Below, piece after piece: positions 42,687 to 53,547 of a DNA stretch of 64,000 nucleotides. Source of the DNA: Macrothele yani. Its lineage: Eukaryota > Arthropoda > Arachnida > Araneae > Macrothelidae. The stretch is taken from positions 94,902,489 through 94,966,488 of the forward strand of contig CM077025.1 of assembly GCA_039090855.1 (NCBI GenBank). Direction: 5' to 3'. Every line of letters starts with the position of its first letter. Positions within the stretch are counted from its first letter, which is position 1. The notes beneath the pieces are model-generated. The model did not search any database and was not told the DNA's origin. It was given only the letters and a program-made list of their open reading frames with translations. The position numbers and the translations under genes are program-made.

Positions 42687-43989
42687 CACAGTGTGGCAAA
42701 GAATTTTTAAGACTGGGTCTGTAAAATGAAATAGAAACAAGAAATTATAATTTGTTTTGGTTTGTTATTCAAAATAAGTCCCCCCCGCCGGCTTCAATAC
42801 ACTTGTTACAGCGATTTAATAATGATTCGAATGCCTGTTCCAGTTCACTTTGCGGAATTGCCTCCAAAGCACGCATCGAAGCTGTTTGTATGGTCGAAAT
42901 ATCATCAAAATAACACACTTTTAAGGTCATTTTAAGTTTTGGGAGTAAAGAAAAGTCGCAGGGTGCTAAATCAGGCTAATACGGTAGATGATTCAGCACA
43001 CAGACGTTATTTCTCGCCAAAAATCTACGAACAAGAAGTGAGGTGTGATTGGGTGCATTATCGTGCAACAAACACCAACTGTTTTCATCCCGATATTCTG
43101 GACGAATTCTGCCCATCAAACGCCTCAAAACATTTAAATAAAACTTACCAGTAATTGTTTGTCCACTTGGAACAAATTCTTTGTGGATATCTTACTATCG
43201 AAGAATGTAATGAGCATTGTTTTGGTTTTCGATGGAACGTTTCTTGTTTTTTGGCTTGTGGTGAGTTTTTTGACTTCCATTCCGCGCTTTGTCGCTTTGT
43301 TTTAGGATCATATTAAAAACACCATGTTTCATCACCTGTAACAAGCGATTTGAAGAAGTTTGGATCATTTTCAGCGGCTGAAATGATGTCTCTCCAATGT
43401 GCACTTCTCATTGATTTTTGTTCATTATTTAACGTATGTGGAACAAATTTAGCACAGACTTTTGTTTTGCCCAAATCTTCATGCAGAATGGTTCGAATCG
43501 TTTCTTTGTTGATGTTTAAAGACTCTTCCGTCATTCTAAGTGACGCACATCGATTGTTTGCCACGAAATCACGCAATTTTTCAATAATCTCAGGTGTCCT
43601 AGATGAACTTGGTCTTCCGGTATGCTTACCATCTTCTAGCGTATCTCTTCCGTCCAAAAAACGTTTGTGTTACAGGAAAACATTTGATCTACATAATAAA
43701 AACTCACCGTAAACTTGTTTCATCATTTGGTACGTTTCCGAGGTACTTTTATCAAGTTTTGCGCTAAATTTAATAACAGCCCTTTGTTCCATCTTAATAA
43801 TTCAACATGAAAAAAATTTTACTTCTCTAATGAACGGCCGTTTCGTTTGAGTTATTTTAACAACTCTGCAGTACTTTTGGCAGAAAGCAAGCAGATGGTC
43901 ACGGTTTATAACGCATTCGCGACTTTACTGGTGTCGCCACCGTAAGCTGAAATCTAGCGCCAGTCTTAAAAATTCTTTGACGCACTGTG
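42687..43989 (-). mobile_element. mariner transposon, full length (1303 bp)
   Basis: Ends CACAGTGTGGCAAAGAATTT and AAAATTCTTTGACGCACTGTG with TA on both sides (42685-42686, 43990-43991). Confidence 0.92.
42765..43792 (-). pseudogene. mariner transposase (DD34D), broken
   Basis: Start MEQRAVIKFSAKLDKSTSET (43792). The N-terminal QMMKQVYGE block is followed by HKRFLDGRDTLEDGKHTGRP. The long open block 43657-43313 holds the second helix-turn-helix (LNINKETIRTILHEDLGKTK) and ends VTGDETWCF with the first aspartate. Further on, the second aspartate block is hard to read. The C-terminus ALEAIPQSELEQAFESLLNR and CNKCIEAGG survives, then a G7 run that appears to add one base before the stop. Confidence 0.85.
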
Positions 43990-44570
43990 TATAAAAGTTA
44001 GAACCATTCAAAGATAAACAGCATGTAAATTACAATTTCTCCCCACAACAGTAATGGCGGATTGAACGATAATGATTTTGAAATTGTGCTAAATCTAATC
44101 AATTAGACAAAAAGGCCGTCTTATGCACGATAAAATCTTTACTAGTTAAAAACACGTAAGTTAAAAACACACAATGAACATTAGATCTTTCGAATTGGCT
44201 ACCAATTCGTCTTCAAATGTAATTACATATGACGCAAGGGCGAGAAACCCACAAGTATATACACACAACAAACCACAGCGTGACGTAAGCGGCGTGTGGA
44301 ATAGACTGACCAATGAATTTTCAAAGATCCACAAACGGTGACACAAAATTAAAAGAAGTTGACCCTAATGATAATCAATGTTCGGATTGTCACTCCCTTT
44401 CTTCCACCAAATCCTTCCGGAGGAGGAGGATTACCGAAGGGTAATCATCATTACAGCATATGGGTTGGAATTTATGTATCATAAGGCTCTCCGCAAACAA
44501 CAAACACGCTTTAAGTCTAGGTGCACAAAGGATCTTGGCCTCATTCCAAAGCGGAAAATGAGTGCCGCTT
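43990..44570. other. Nothing firmly recognised
   Basis: Possibly 3' flank of the Penelope-like element to the right. Open frames at 44161-44346 (minus) and 44378-44572 (plus) match no family I know. Confidence 0.4.
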
Positions 44571-44862
44571 AGTCATAATCTTGACAAAGCTGTAGTAGCA
44601 GAACACGACTTCACGTTATACTTATGTTCAGTAATCCTGCAACCAAGATTGCGGGATGTACAGCCCACATAAATCAAATCGCTTTTGCCTGGTTCAAGGG
44701 TCTTTAGAGGAATGGAATACACCCCATAACAGGATCCCAAAGGCGTTGTATCCCTGTCGGTTTTGATAATAGACAAAATATTGTTGGCCTTAACACCAAA
44801 ACAAACTCCGTGTTTTTTACAGATATTCTTCAAAACATTGTTAACACATGGGATGTACTATA

Positions 44863-46238
44863 CTGTGCAAATTAATTGGGACAAGCTATTTTATTATCAG
44901 AATTGTAATGTGATCGCCAGTTGATGTCGGAAACCCACGTAAACCAGTATTATCAGCTGTGAGGTAGTGTGACTGTTAGACCTTGATAGTAAGAATGTGG
45001 TTTGACCGATTTTAATCAGGAAATAGGCACTTCAGCTTCAGTTGTGAGCTTTCGTGTGTGACAGGTGGATGTTAGTGTTTGTTCTCTGTGAGTACGTGTT
45101 GCTTTCGTGTATTGAAAAATGGATATTTCCCAAAGGAAGCGTGCAAAAATAATTGCTCTGAATGATCACACTTCTATGACAGTGAGAGATATCGCTTCTG
45201 CAGTTGGTGTAGGCAAATCAAGTGTATCAAGACTGCTTACGCGATACAATACATCTGGATCATCGTCTTCAAAAAGGAGAGGTAAATATCGAAGAAAACG
45301 AATATCAACTCCACGAACCGATAAATATCTAATCAGAAATAGTAAAATGAATCAAAAAAAAAAAAAAAAAAAACGAGCACCGACCTTCAAAGAGATTTAT
45401 TGGCTAGCGGTTGTGATGTTAGTGATTCAACTGTACGCCGTAGGCTTCTGGAAGTTGGCTGGAAGGCAAGAAGACCAAAACAAAATACAATATTTGAATT
45501 CGAAAATGAAGGTAAAACGTTTAGCATGGGCCAAAACATATAATTCATGGACTGCTGACGACTGGAAAAAGGTAATTTTCAGTGATGAAACTTATTTATT
45601 TGTGCAGGGTTACCAAGCAAATGTCGTTAGACGAAGCAACTGTGAACCCTTTAGACCTGTGCATGTCAAACAAACTGTAAAACACCCTCTCAAACAGATG
45701 TTTTGGGGGGTTTTCACATCAAATGGCACTGGAAGCTTAGTTCCTGTTCAAGGTATGATGAATTCAGCCAAGTACGTAGAAATATTGCAACGTAGGATTG
45801 TTCCTATCTCGCAAACTTTCGACGGGCCATTTCAACATGACTTAGCCCCATGTCACAATTCGAAATTGGTCAAGAATTTCATGCTGGAAAATCAAATTCA
45901 TCTGCTTGACTGGCCTGAAAATTCACCAGACTTAAATCCCTAAGAAAAATTGTGGAATATTTTGAAGAGACGTTTAGGTAAAATGGACTGTACAACCAAA
46001 GAACGCATGATAACGAATGCTATAAAAGTGTGGTCCCACGATTATGAAGTCCAAAATATGTGCACTCAATTAGTGGAGTCAATGCCAAAACGAATTCAAG
46101 AGGTCATTTCTGCTAAAGGAGGACATACTTCATACTAATACAGGTATTTATCAGTGTATGTCAAGGCATAGAATGATATAAAGGCATAGTTTTGGAAAAA
46201 AGAGTGATTTTTTGCTTTGTCCCAATTAATTTGCACAG
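44863..46238 (+). mobile_element. Tc1-like transposon, family G (1376 bp)
   Basis: Ends CTGTGCAAATTAATTGGGAC and GTCCCAATTAATTTGCACAG with TATA on the left and right. The two ends look near-identical, a sign of a fairly young insertion. It lies inside the Penelope-like frame. Confidence 0.93.
45119..46138 (+). pseudogene. Tc1 family G transposase (DD34E), near-intact
   Basis: Start MDISQRKRAKIIALNDH. Helix-turn-helix: VRDIASAVGVGKSSVSRLLTRY. An A20 run at 45354-45373 shifts the frame so that the expected STDLQRDLLASGCDVSDSTV lies in another frame. A compensating shift near 45490 restores MKVKRLAWAKTYNSWTADDW. First aspartate in VIFSDETYLFV, second in FQHDLAPCHNSKLV. The glutamate block reads SPDLNP-stop-EKLWN, one TAA just before the catalytic E. 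The C-terminus (45950-46138) is open to SAKGGHTSY. Three lesions in about 350 codons. Confidence 0.92.
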
Positions 46239-46439
46239 TATAGTACTCTAAAGAAGTGACATACCTAGTAGAACTGCGTTCACTAACTAAGGTTGAACCC
46301 CGAGGAGTCAATAAACGGTTAAATAGATTGTCAACCTCCAAAGAGGGATAACCATACAGGGCAGCCAATTGTCTGATCCTGTAGAATTCAGCATAAATTC
46401 TGCAGGACCGAGAGAACCATTCACCAATCACGGTTAGTT

Positions 46440-47185
46440 TTCGAAATGGGAATTGTGAAGTGCCGGTGTCCTCATATTTATCTAAAATTCATCCGGGAAA
46501 ATTACCTTCGCCAGAAAGTTTCCAGAACTGAAAAAGTTAAAGTCTGGAAGAAAAGCTCCTATGTGTGAAAATGTAATTGAAAATTCCATGGAATACTGTT
46601 GCACCATAAGTCAGAAACCATGGTGGTTCATTTCAGTTGGTTAGTTTGTGGATCCAGTGGGCGCTACTTATGCTACACCGAGGACTGGGGTTAGGCTTAT
46701 TTGTAACGAGGAGTCTCTATCCCGGGACCAACGGATTACCGAGACTTCCGAACCGCGGCTAACCATTACTGATTCAGCTAGACTTAAAACCAGAGCTTTG
46801 CGTCTCGAGCCGAGAAGGCAATCCCCTTCCAATAGGGACTTTCATGAAGAATAAAGTCGGGCAATTTGAATCTCCGCAAACATAATAAATATTCAGTCTT
46901 AATAGCAATCTCACCATCCTAAAAAATAAAGTTCAAAGTGGAAGAAGTTTATACTCATTGCTACAAAACTGAAATTTGTGTTTAATCTAATACTCCCAAT
47001 TCTTCATTCATGAAAAAACTCTTTGAGTTGGATATATTAAATTAATGATATAATAAAAATTACAGAGCTTTTCAGTGGGATGCTTTGGGACTTGGGCAAG
47101 CTGTGATCATGAGCTATGGGTAGCAGCTTCATTTTCATCCCTTGAAGTATTGAACTTATGTCTCATGAATACACCACACCAATAT
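46440..47185. other. Nothing recognised
   Basis: A relatively GC-rich block at 46650-46855 carries one open frame (68 codons) with no family resemblance. The rest is AT-rich. Confidence 0.4.
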
Positions 47186-47189
47186 GCTT

Positions 47190-49430
47190 TACAGTTCCCA
47201 CACAGCTGTTTCACAAAGGCACGGCGACGAAGCACATAAGATTTCTATGCGAGCTCGCGCTCGTACGTCAGGGACAAAAAAATCATTTCTGCAGTTCCCA
47301 CACAGCTATTTTACAAAGGCACGGCGACGCAGCACATAAGGTTTCTATGCGAGCTCGCGCTCGTAAGTCAGGGACAAACAAACATCATTTGTGCAGTTCC
47401 CACACAGCTATTCCACAAAGGCATGGCGACGGAGCATATAAGGTTTCTATGCGAGCACGCGCTCGTAAGTCAGGGACAAAAAAAATGATTTCTGCAGTTC
47501 CCACACAGCTCTTTTACAAAGGCACGGTGACAAAGCACTAAAGGTTTCTATGCGAGCTCGCGCTCGTAAGTCAGGGACTAAAAAAATCATTTCTGCAGTT
47601 CCCACACAGCTATTTTACAGTACAAAGGCACGGCAACGAAGCACATAAGGTTTCTATGCGAGCTCGCGCTCGTAAGTCAAGGACAAAAAAATTCATTTCT
47701 GCAGTTCCAACACAGCTATTTCACAAAGGCACAGCGACGAAACGCATAAGGTTTCTATGCGAACTCGCGCTCGTAAGTCAGAGACAAACAAAAGTCATTT
47801 GTGCAGTTCCCACACAGCTATGTCACAAAGGCACGGCGAAGAAGCACATAAGGTTCCTATGTGAGCTCGCGCTCGTAAGTCAGGGACAAAAAGAATCATT
47901 TGTGCAGTTCCCCACAGGTATTTCACAAAGGCACAGCGACGAAGAACATAAGGTTTCTATGCGAGTTCGCGCTCGTAAGTCAGGGACAAAACAAATCATT
48001 TGTGCAGTTCCCACGCAGCTATTCCACAAAGGCACAGCGACGAAGAACATAAGGTTTCTATGCGAGCTCGCGCTCGTAAGTCAGGGACTAAAAAAATCAT
48101 TTCTGCAGTTCCCACACAGCTATTTTACAGTACAAAGGCACGGCGACGAAGCACATAAGGTTTCTATGCGAGCTCGCGCTCGTAAGTCAAGGACAAAAAA
48201 AATCATTTCTGCAGTTCCAACACAGCTATTTCACAAAGGCACAGCGACGAAACACATAAGGTTTCTATGCGAACTCGCGGTCGTAAGTCAGAGACAAACA
48301 AAAGTCATTTGTGCAGTTCCCACACAGCTATTTCACAAAGGCACGGCGACGAAGCACATAAGGTTTCTATGCGAGCTCGCGCTCGTAAGTCAGGGACAAA
48401 AAGAATCATTTGTGCAGTTCCCCACAGGTATTTCACAAAGGCACAGTGACGAAGAACATAAGGTTTCTATGCGAGTTCGCGCTCGTAAGTCAGGGACAAA
48501 AAATCATTTGTGCAGTTCCCACGCAGCTATTCCACAAAGGCACAGCGACGAAGCACATAAGATTTCTATGCGAGCTCGTGCTCGTAAGTCAGGGACAAAA
48601 AAATCATTTGTGCAGTTCCCACGCAGCTTTTTCATAAAGGCACAGCGACGAAGCACATAAGGTTTCTATTCAAACTCGCGCTCGTAAGTCAGGGACAAAA
48701 AAAAATCATTTGTGCAGTTCCCACACAGCTTTTTCCCAAAGGCACAGCAACGAAGCACAAAAAAAGGTTTCTATTCAAGCTCGCGCTCGTAAGTCAGGGA
48801 CAAAAAAATCATTTGTGCAGTTCCCACACAGCTTTTTCACAAAGGCACAGTGACAAAGCACATAAGGTTTCTATGCGATCTCGCGCTCGTAAGTCAGATA
48901 CAAAAAGAATCATTTGTGCAGTTCTCACACAGCTATTTCACAAAGGCACAGCGACGAAGCACATAAGGTTTATATGCGAGTTCGCGCTCGTAAATTAGGG
49001 ACAAAAAATTATTTCTACAGTTCCCACAGAGCTATTTTACAAAGGCACGGCGACGGAGCACATAAGGTTTCTATGCGAGCTCGCGCTCGTAAGTCAGGGA
49101 TAAAAAAAATATTTCTACAGTTCCCACACAGCTATTTTACAAAGGCGTGGCGAAGAAGCACATAACATTTCTATGCGATTTCGCGCTCGTAAGTCAGGGA
49201 CAAAAAAATCATTTGTGCAGTTCCCACACAGCTATTTCACGAAGGCACGGCGACGAAGCACATAAGGTTTCTATGCGAGCTCGCGCTCGTAAGTCAGGGA
49301 CAAAAAGAATCATTTGTGCAGTTCCCACACAGCTATTTCACAAAGGCACGGCGACGAAGCACATAAGGTTTCTATGCGAGCTCGCGCTTGTAAGTCAGAG
49401 ACAAAAAAATCATTTGTGCAGTTTCCACTA
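47190..49430 (+). repeat. Satellite array, unit about 101 bp, about 22 copies
   Basis: Each unit runs TCATTTGTGCAGTTCCCACA, CAGCTATTTCACAAAGGCAC, GGCGACGAAGCACATAAGGT, TTCTATGCGAGCTCGCGCTC, GTAAGTCAGGGACAAAAAAA. Short A-run changes alter unit length. A five-unit block (marked by TTTTACAGTACAAAGGCACG at 47610 and 48121) is repeated about 510 bp apart, so higher-order copying has occurred. CGAGC-TCGC-GCTCG forms a small hairpin in most units. The 334-codon open frame 47656-48660 is a by-product of units near a multiple of three. Confidence 0.95.
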
Positions 49431-49799
49431 CTGAAATTAGTGACGGTATGTAAATTCCGGGTAAAAAAAGGGCCGGTGTGAAATACTAGGAAAAAAGAAG
49501 TGCCGGTATGCTTTACCTGTGTAGACCGGTCCATTTCGAGCAGTTTTCACGGTGAAGAGTCAATCGTTGTGAACGAATCGTTCATCACTACACGACTCAC
49601 TTTCTTAGAAAACAAACTCAGCTCAAAATTAAAATTCATTCAATAAATGAAAGAAGCCAATACGTCGTCGAAGTCGTGACATCAGGGAATGGTGACTGGG
49701 CATAAACAAACGTTTCTTCCGTGTTAGCTAACGTTAGTTTTATCGTTGGCGGCTGTCGATAGTCGTGTAAAATTGATGTTTTAAAAGCGAAACTGAATA
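49431..49799. other. Nothing recognised
   Basis: Contains two near-repeats around GTGCCGGTATG / GGCCGGTGTG, otherwise unassigned. Confidence 0.4.
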
Positions 49800-51219
49800 C
49801 ACTGCTGGTCACCCAAAATACAGCACCAAGAAGGAAACATCCGATTGGCCTGAAATTCGCAGCATCCGTCGCCCGCAAGGGGACATGCAAACGATTAGCA
49901 TGGCAGGGCATATGCAAATCATGTGCGCTCGGCACGACACCGAGAAGCAATATAAGAAGGGTGCATAGAAGGCGGGGTGTAAATAGTGGAAGTCTGTTGT
50001 GCTGCGGCACCTGTGCGTGTGAAGCTCCCTGATGCCTCGTCGCAGAATATGGAAGTCATTCCAGCACGTTTAGGAGTTCGACAGAGGACGAATAGTGGCT
50101 TATCGCGACAGCGGTTTATCGTACCGAAACATCGGCGTCCGTGTGTGACGACATCCAGCCACAGTGAGGCGAGCATGGATTCGGTGGCTGTAGGAGGGAC
50201 GGACGGACCGACGTGAGCGATTGGTGCAGCCGCGGCACACCACCGAACGAAAGGACCGGCATGTTGTGCGGCGGGCATTGATGGCTCGCACCGCCACATC
50301 ACGAACGTTAGCGCAGGAATTAGGGTGTGTTGCGCAACAACCTGTGTCAGCACGTACCGTTCGACGTCGTCTGCAGGAGCAAGGACTTGTTGCCCGGCGC
50401 CCATTTCTCAGATTACCATTGACGTTACACCACCGGCGAGTGCGGCGGCAGTGGGCCGTTGAACGCCGCACATGGACTACAGAATGGCACGACATTGTCT
50501 TCTCAGACGAATCCCGCTTCTGCCTGCAACACCACGATGGTCGAATCCGCGTGTGGCGGCACCGCGGCGAGAGACCGTATAACGCCTGCATTATGCAACG
50601 CCATACCGGTCCGCCGCCTGGCGTTACGGTTTGGAGCGCAATTGGGTATGACACCCGCACCCCTCTGATACGCATCGCCGGTACACTCAACAGCCACAGC
50701 TACATCTCCGACGTTTTGGAGCCTGTAGTCCTCCCTTACCTACAGGACCTACCAGCGGCCACGTTTCAGCAGGACAACGCGCGCCCGCACGAGGCACGCA
50801 TCGTGCAGTGTCTTGTGCTGCCGGACTTCACGGCCCACCAGGTGTCATTGCTGCCGTAGCCCGCCTTTTCTCCCGATATGTCGCCCATCGAACACTTCTG
50901 GTCGCCGATCGGCAACCGAGTGGCTCGGCAAGCACCACGCGCGCTACGCCTGATGAACTGTGGCCACGTGTGGAAACAGCCTGGACCGACATACCCCAAG
51001 CCCCCATTCAAAGCCTCTTTCGTTTGATGCCGCGGCGTGTAGCGGCCGTTATTGCCAGCCATGGCGGCCACACGAACTATTGATGTCTGCGTGTTCCGCA
51101 AGTCTCACGGGGCTGTAAGCTCAATCGTTTCATCTTTGTATCTGTTGCTATGTGTCCAGTAAATTTGTCTTTGCTATCTCGTGTCCTTCTTGGGGTTGCA
51201 TTTTGGGTGGCCAGCAGTG
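49800..51219 (+). mobile_element. Tc1-like transposon, family H (1420 bp)
   Basis: Ends CACTGCTGGTCACCCAAAAT and ATTTTGGGTGGCCAGCAGTG with TA on both sides; subterminal CACCAAGAAGGA at the left and TCCTTCTTGGGG at the right. Confidence 0.92.
50032..51083 (+). pseudogene. Tc1 family H transposase (DD34E), nonsense-mutated
   Basis: Start MPRRRIWKSFQHV, the same layout as family A (MPGHGRR). Three in-frame stops fall in the first 60 codons (TAG, TGA, TAG; each one C-to-T change from CAG or CGA). The frame then runs open from 50221 to 50859: LMARTATSRTLAQELG, VSARTVRRRLQEQGLVARRP, FSDESRFCLQHHDGRIRVW with the first aspartate, and FQQDNARPHEARIV with the second. After a stop, SPDMSPIEHFWSPIG gives the glutamate, and a shift leads to RLMPRRVAAVIASHGGHTNY. 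GC-rich compared with its surroundings. Confidence 0.9.
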
Positions 51220-51224
51220 TATAT

Positions 51225-51650
51225 TAGATATGGTTTTACGTTTTGCAGCGTACTGTAATTACCAGAATGTCAAAATCAGTGGTTATTTTATCGATTTCCG
51301 AGAAAAACACGCACTGTTAAAAAAACCTACTTAAAAATGAGAACCTTGTTTAATAAATGTTTAAAGTGACGCACATAAATTATTAGTACAAGAAAGTCAC
51401 TGATCACAAGTAATTTAATTATGCATAAAATATCTTTGCGTACGTTTTTACATTAACTATATTTGTGTCAATCTCATAAATAATATATTGTCGCTTCATC
51501 ACTATATTTGTCATAAAATTGTGCTGTCCATTTGCCCAGCATGTGAGAGAAAACGAGTATAACTACTATCCCAGGTGTGCCATTGAATAATATACTTCCA
51601 GTTGATTCTATGAATAAATGAGTATGTATGGAGTACACGTATTCCAAATT
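51225..51650. other. Nothing recognised
   Basis: AT-rich, non-coding. Confidence 0.45.
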
Positions 51651-51653
51651 TGA

Positions 51654-51757
51654 AATAGAGCCGCGGATATCTTAGTGGTTTGAGATCCAGACTACTGCTG
51701 GAGGGACCCCAGGTTCAAACCTAGCCTGATAGGCTTGAACCTGGGGGCTCTATATAG
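51654..51757. repeat. Small foldback element with tRNA-like B-box
   Basis: Inverted ends ATAGAGCC and GGCTCTAT. Inside, CCCCAGGTTCAAACCTA pairs with TAGGCTTGAACCTGGGG (16 of 17 positions) around GCCTGA. AGGTTCAAACC fits a tRNA B-box and the upstream ATATCTTAGTGGTTTGAG resembles an A-box, so this may be a SINE relic that gained an inverted half. Confidence 0.65.
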
Positions 51758-51921
51758 TGGTATGAATTTCTAACAATCGCTGAATACCAGACAAGCACGT
51801 TAACTGACAGCCCCCGGGTAGCAATCACTCAGTTACATATAAAAGTGTTCATTCCTAAGCCTCCCTCCTCCCCCTCTTTTCTCTGTATTCTATGTGGAAA
51901 TTCGTACGGTGGCGCTGTCTA

Positions 51922-52791
51922 CACTGTAGAAAAATGACTGCAGATTTTACGGTTTTTAACCGTTTTCCAGGGTGCCAACAAAAAACCGTAAAATCTACAG
52001 TATGCAGTGTTTGAGCTAAGTAATAGCTTTGCTCCAACACTGCATTTAATGAAGAAAACAACAGAGTATTTGGCTGGAGCGAGTCACAGTCCAAATAATC
52101 ACGAACACATAAAAATTTGGCTGGAACGAATGTGTTGATTGTGTTGGAGCAAAGCTATAGCTTTACTCCAACACATTCAACACATTCAAAGCAATAGCTT
52201 TGCTCAGTTCAATATCTACAAGCAAAGCTATAGCTTTGCTCCAACACTGCATTTAATGAAGAAAACAGCACAGAATTTTGCTGGAGCGAGTCAGTCCAAA
52301 TAATCACGAAAACACAAAAATTTGGCTGGAATCGAATGTGTTGATTGTGTTGAAGCAAAGCTACAGCCTTGCTTAGTTTTATATCTGCAGTTTTATGCAG
52401 TGTGGGAGCAAAGCTGATGAAGAAAACAGCACAGAATTTGGCTGGAGCGAGTCACAGTCCAAATAATCACGAACACATAAAAATTTGGCTGGAACGAATG
52501 AGTTGATTGTGTTGGAGCAAAGCTATAACTTTGCTCCAACACAATCAACACATTCAAAGCTATAGCTTTGCTCAGTTCTATATCTACAGTTTTTTGCAGT
52601 GTTGGAGCAAAGCTATAGCTTTGCTCCAACACTGCAAAAAACTGTTGGAGCAAAGCTACACTGCAAAAAACTGTTGGAGCAAAGCTATAGCTTTGCTCCA
52701 ACACTGCATAAAACTGTAGATTTTACGATTTTGTGTTATCACCCTGGAAAACAGTGTAAAACCGTAAAATCTACAGTCAGTTTTTTACAGT
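51922..52791. mobile_element. Foldback transposon packed with palindromes
   Basis: TA-flanked long inverted ends: CACTGTAGAAAAATGACTGC and its counterpart in complement, CACTGTAAAAAACTGACTGT. Both continue through AGATTTTACGGTTTT and CCAGGGTG for about 85 bp. The interior repeats a palindrome formed by GTTGGAGCAAAGCTA and its complement at about 52152, 52220, 52515, 52602 and 52673, some copies perfect. No coding capacity. Confidence 0.85.
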
Positions 52792-52794
52792 GTA

Positions 52795-53439
52795 GTGTGC
52801 TCTCTCTCACTTACAAACTGTCTTCTCAGAATCGCTAGATTCGCTTTAACGTCCTTCAGTTTATGTGCCTTTTCGGCCAGGGCACAGAAACTGAATGAAG
52901 TTATATTTGAAATATATGTACTCAAAAATGATAACATATATTTCAAATTAGAAATACCAGATATACTCACAATTGATTCCCTGTAATACTCAAAAATGAG
53001 TACGTGTCTTTTCCAAAAATGAGACACAAGTACACGGAGCTATCATTTTGCTTCTTTCTAAGTACCAATTTTTAACAGTGCGGATGCTCTATAGACTAAA
53101 TTCTCAAGGTAAGAATTCGTGGACTGGCTGGTATTCTTGTGAATAAGCATATTTTTGGTAGTCTGTAAAATAGAAATTCGGACACTTTTTTTTAATTCTT
53201 TTTGTTATCGTTTTCAGAACATTAGGTTTTGCCTCGAGGATGTCATATCAAATTTCGCACTTATTTATGGGTACGGAATTTGATATAACATTATATTTTA
53301 CATTTCATGCGAAGTTTTTATAACATGCGATGCCTTTGAGATATCTTTCGTACACTGTACAAAAATATAAATTTCATCAACAGGTGTGAAAGTATATTGA
53401 CACATTTGAAGAGCATCCATAAAATGTACACTTTGCAAT
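52795..53439. other. Nothing recognised
   Basis: AT-rich. An ATATCAAATT...AATTTGATAT inverted repeat lies at about 53237-53285. Confidence 0.45.
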
Positions 53440-53547
53440 TTAAACATGTAAATGGACAGGAATTAGCAAATATCCTTTACGCGTAAATGACTTGTTGCAA
53501 AAGTCACATTGATGAGGTTTCTGACCAGTGTGAATCAGCAGACGCTC
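53440..53547 (-). pseudogene. Single C2H2 zinc-finger exon or relic
   Basis: Reads [20 protein letters not shown], then [19 protein letters not shown]. HTGQKPHQC is the classic linker between C2H2 fingers; CDFC supplies both cysteines. The first zinc-binding histidine position holds proline (LLIPVHLH instead of L..H...H). TTTCGTAG directly upstream could be a splice acceptor. The only host-gene-like protein fragment in the window; either a last exon of a decayed gene or a stray copy. Confidence 0.55.

Larger units (their letters stand above)
44573..46431 (-). pseudogene. Penelope-like element C-terminus (GIY-YIG), split by Tc1-G
   Basis: Minus-strand frame 46431-46239 gives FYRIRQLAALYGYPSLEVDN, LLTPRG and TRYVTSLEYY, the linker after the reverse transcriptase. 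After Tc1-G, the frame 44833-44573 gives KNICKKHGVCFGVKANNILS, then GSCYGVYSIPL and SDLIYVGCTSRNLGCRITEH. This is the GIY-YIG nuclease signature (GVY...IYVG, R, E) that defines Penelope-like retroelements. Excising Tc1-G at TA gives EYYSTSHVL in one frame. A further slip lies near 44840. The reverse transcriptase is absent. Confidence 0.85.

Noticed and set aside
46648..46854. Small host gene
   Set aside because: 68 codons with slightly higher GC but no recognisable motif, start context or neighbouring exon.
47656..48660. 334-codon open frame rich in RARARKS and HKGTATK repeats
   Set aside because: It lies wholly inside the 101-bp satellite; repeated motifs mirror the DNA unit, other frames are equally open, and A-run changes shift the frame at random. 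Not a repeat protein.
50100..50690. 196-codon minus-strand arginine- and cysteine-rich open frame
   Set aside because: Antisense to the GC-rich Tc1-H transposase; composition is the complement of that coding sequence.
53440..53547. Intact zinc-finger gene
   Set aside because: Only one finger with an altered zinc ligand, and no further fingers in the adjacent sequence.
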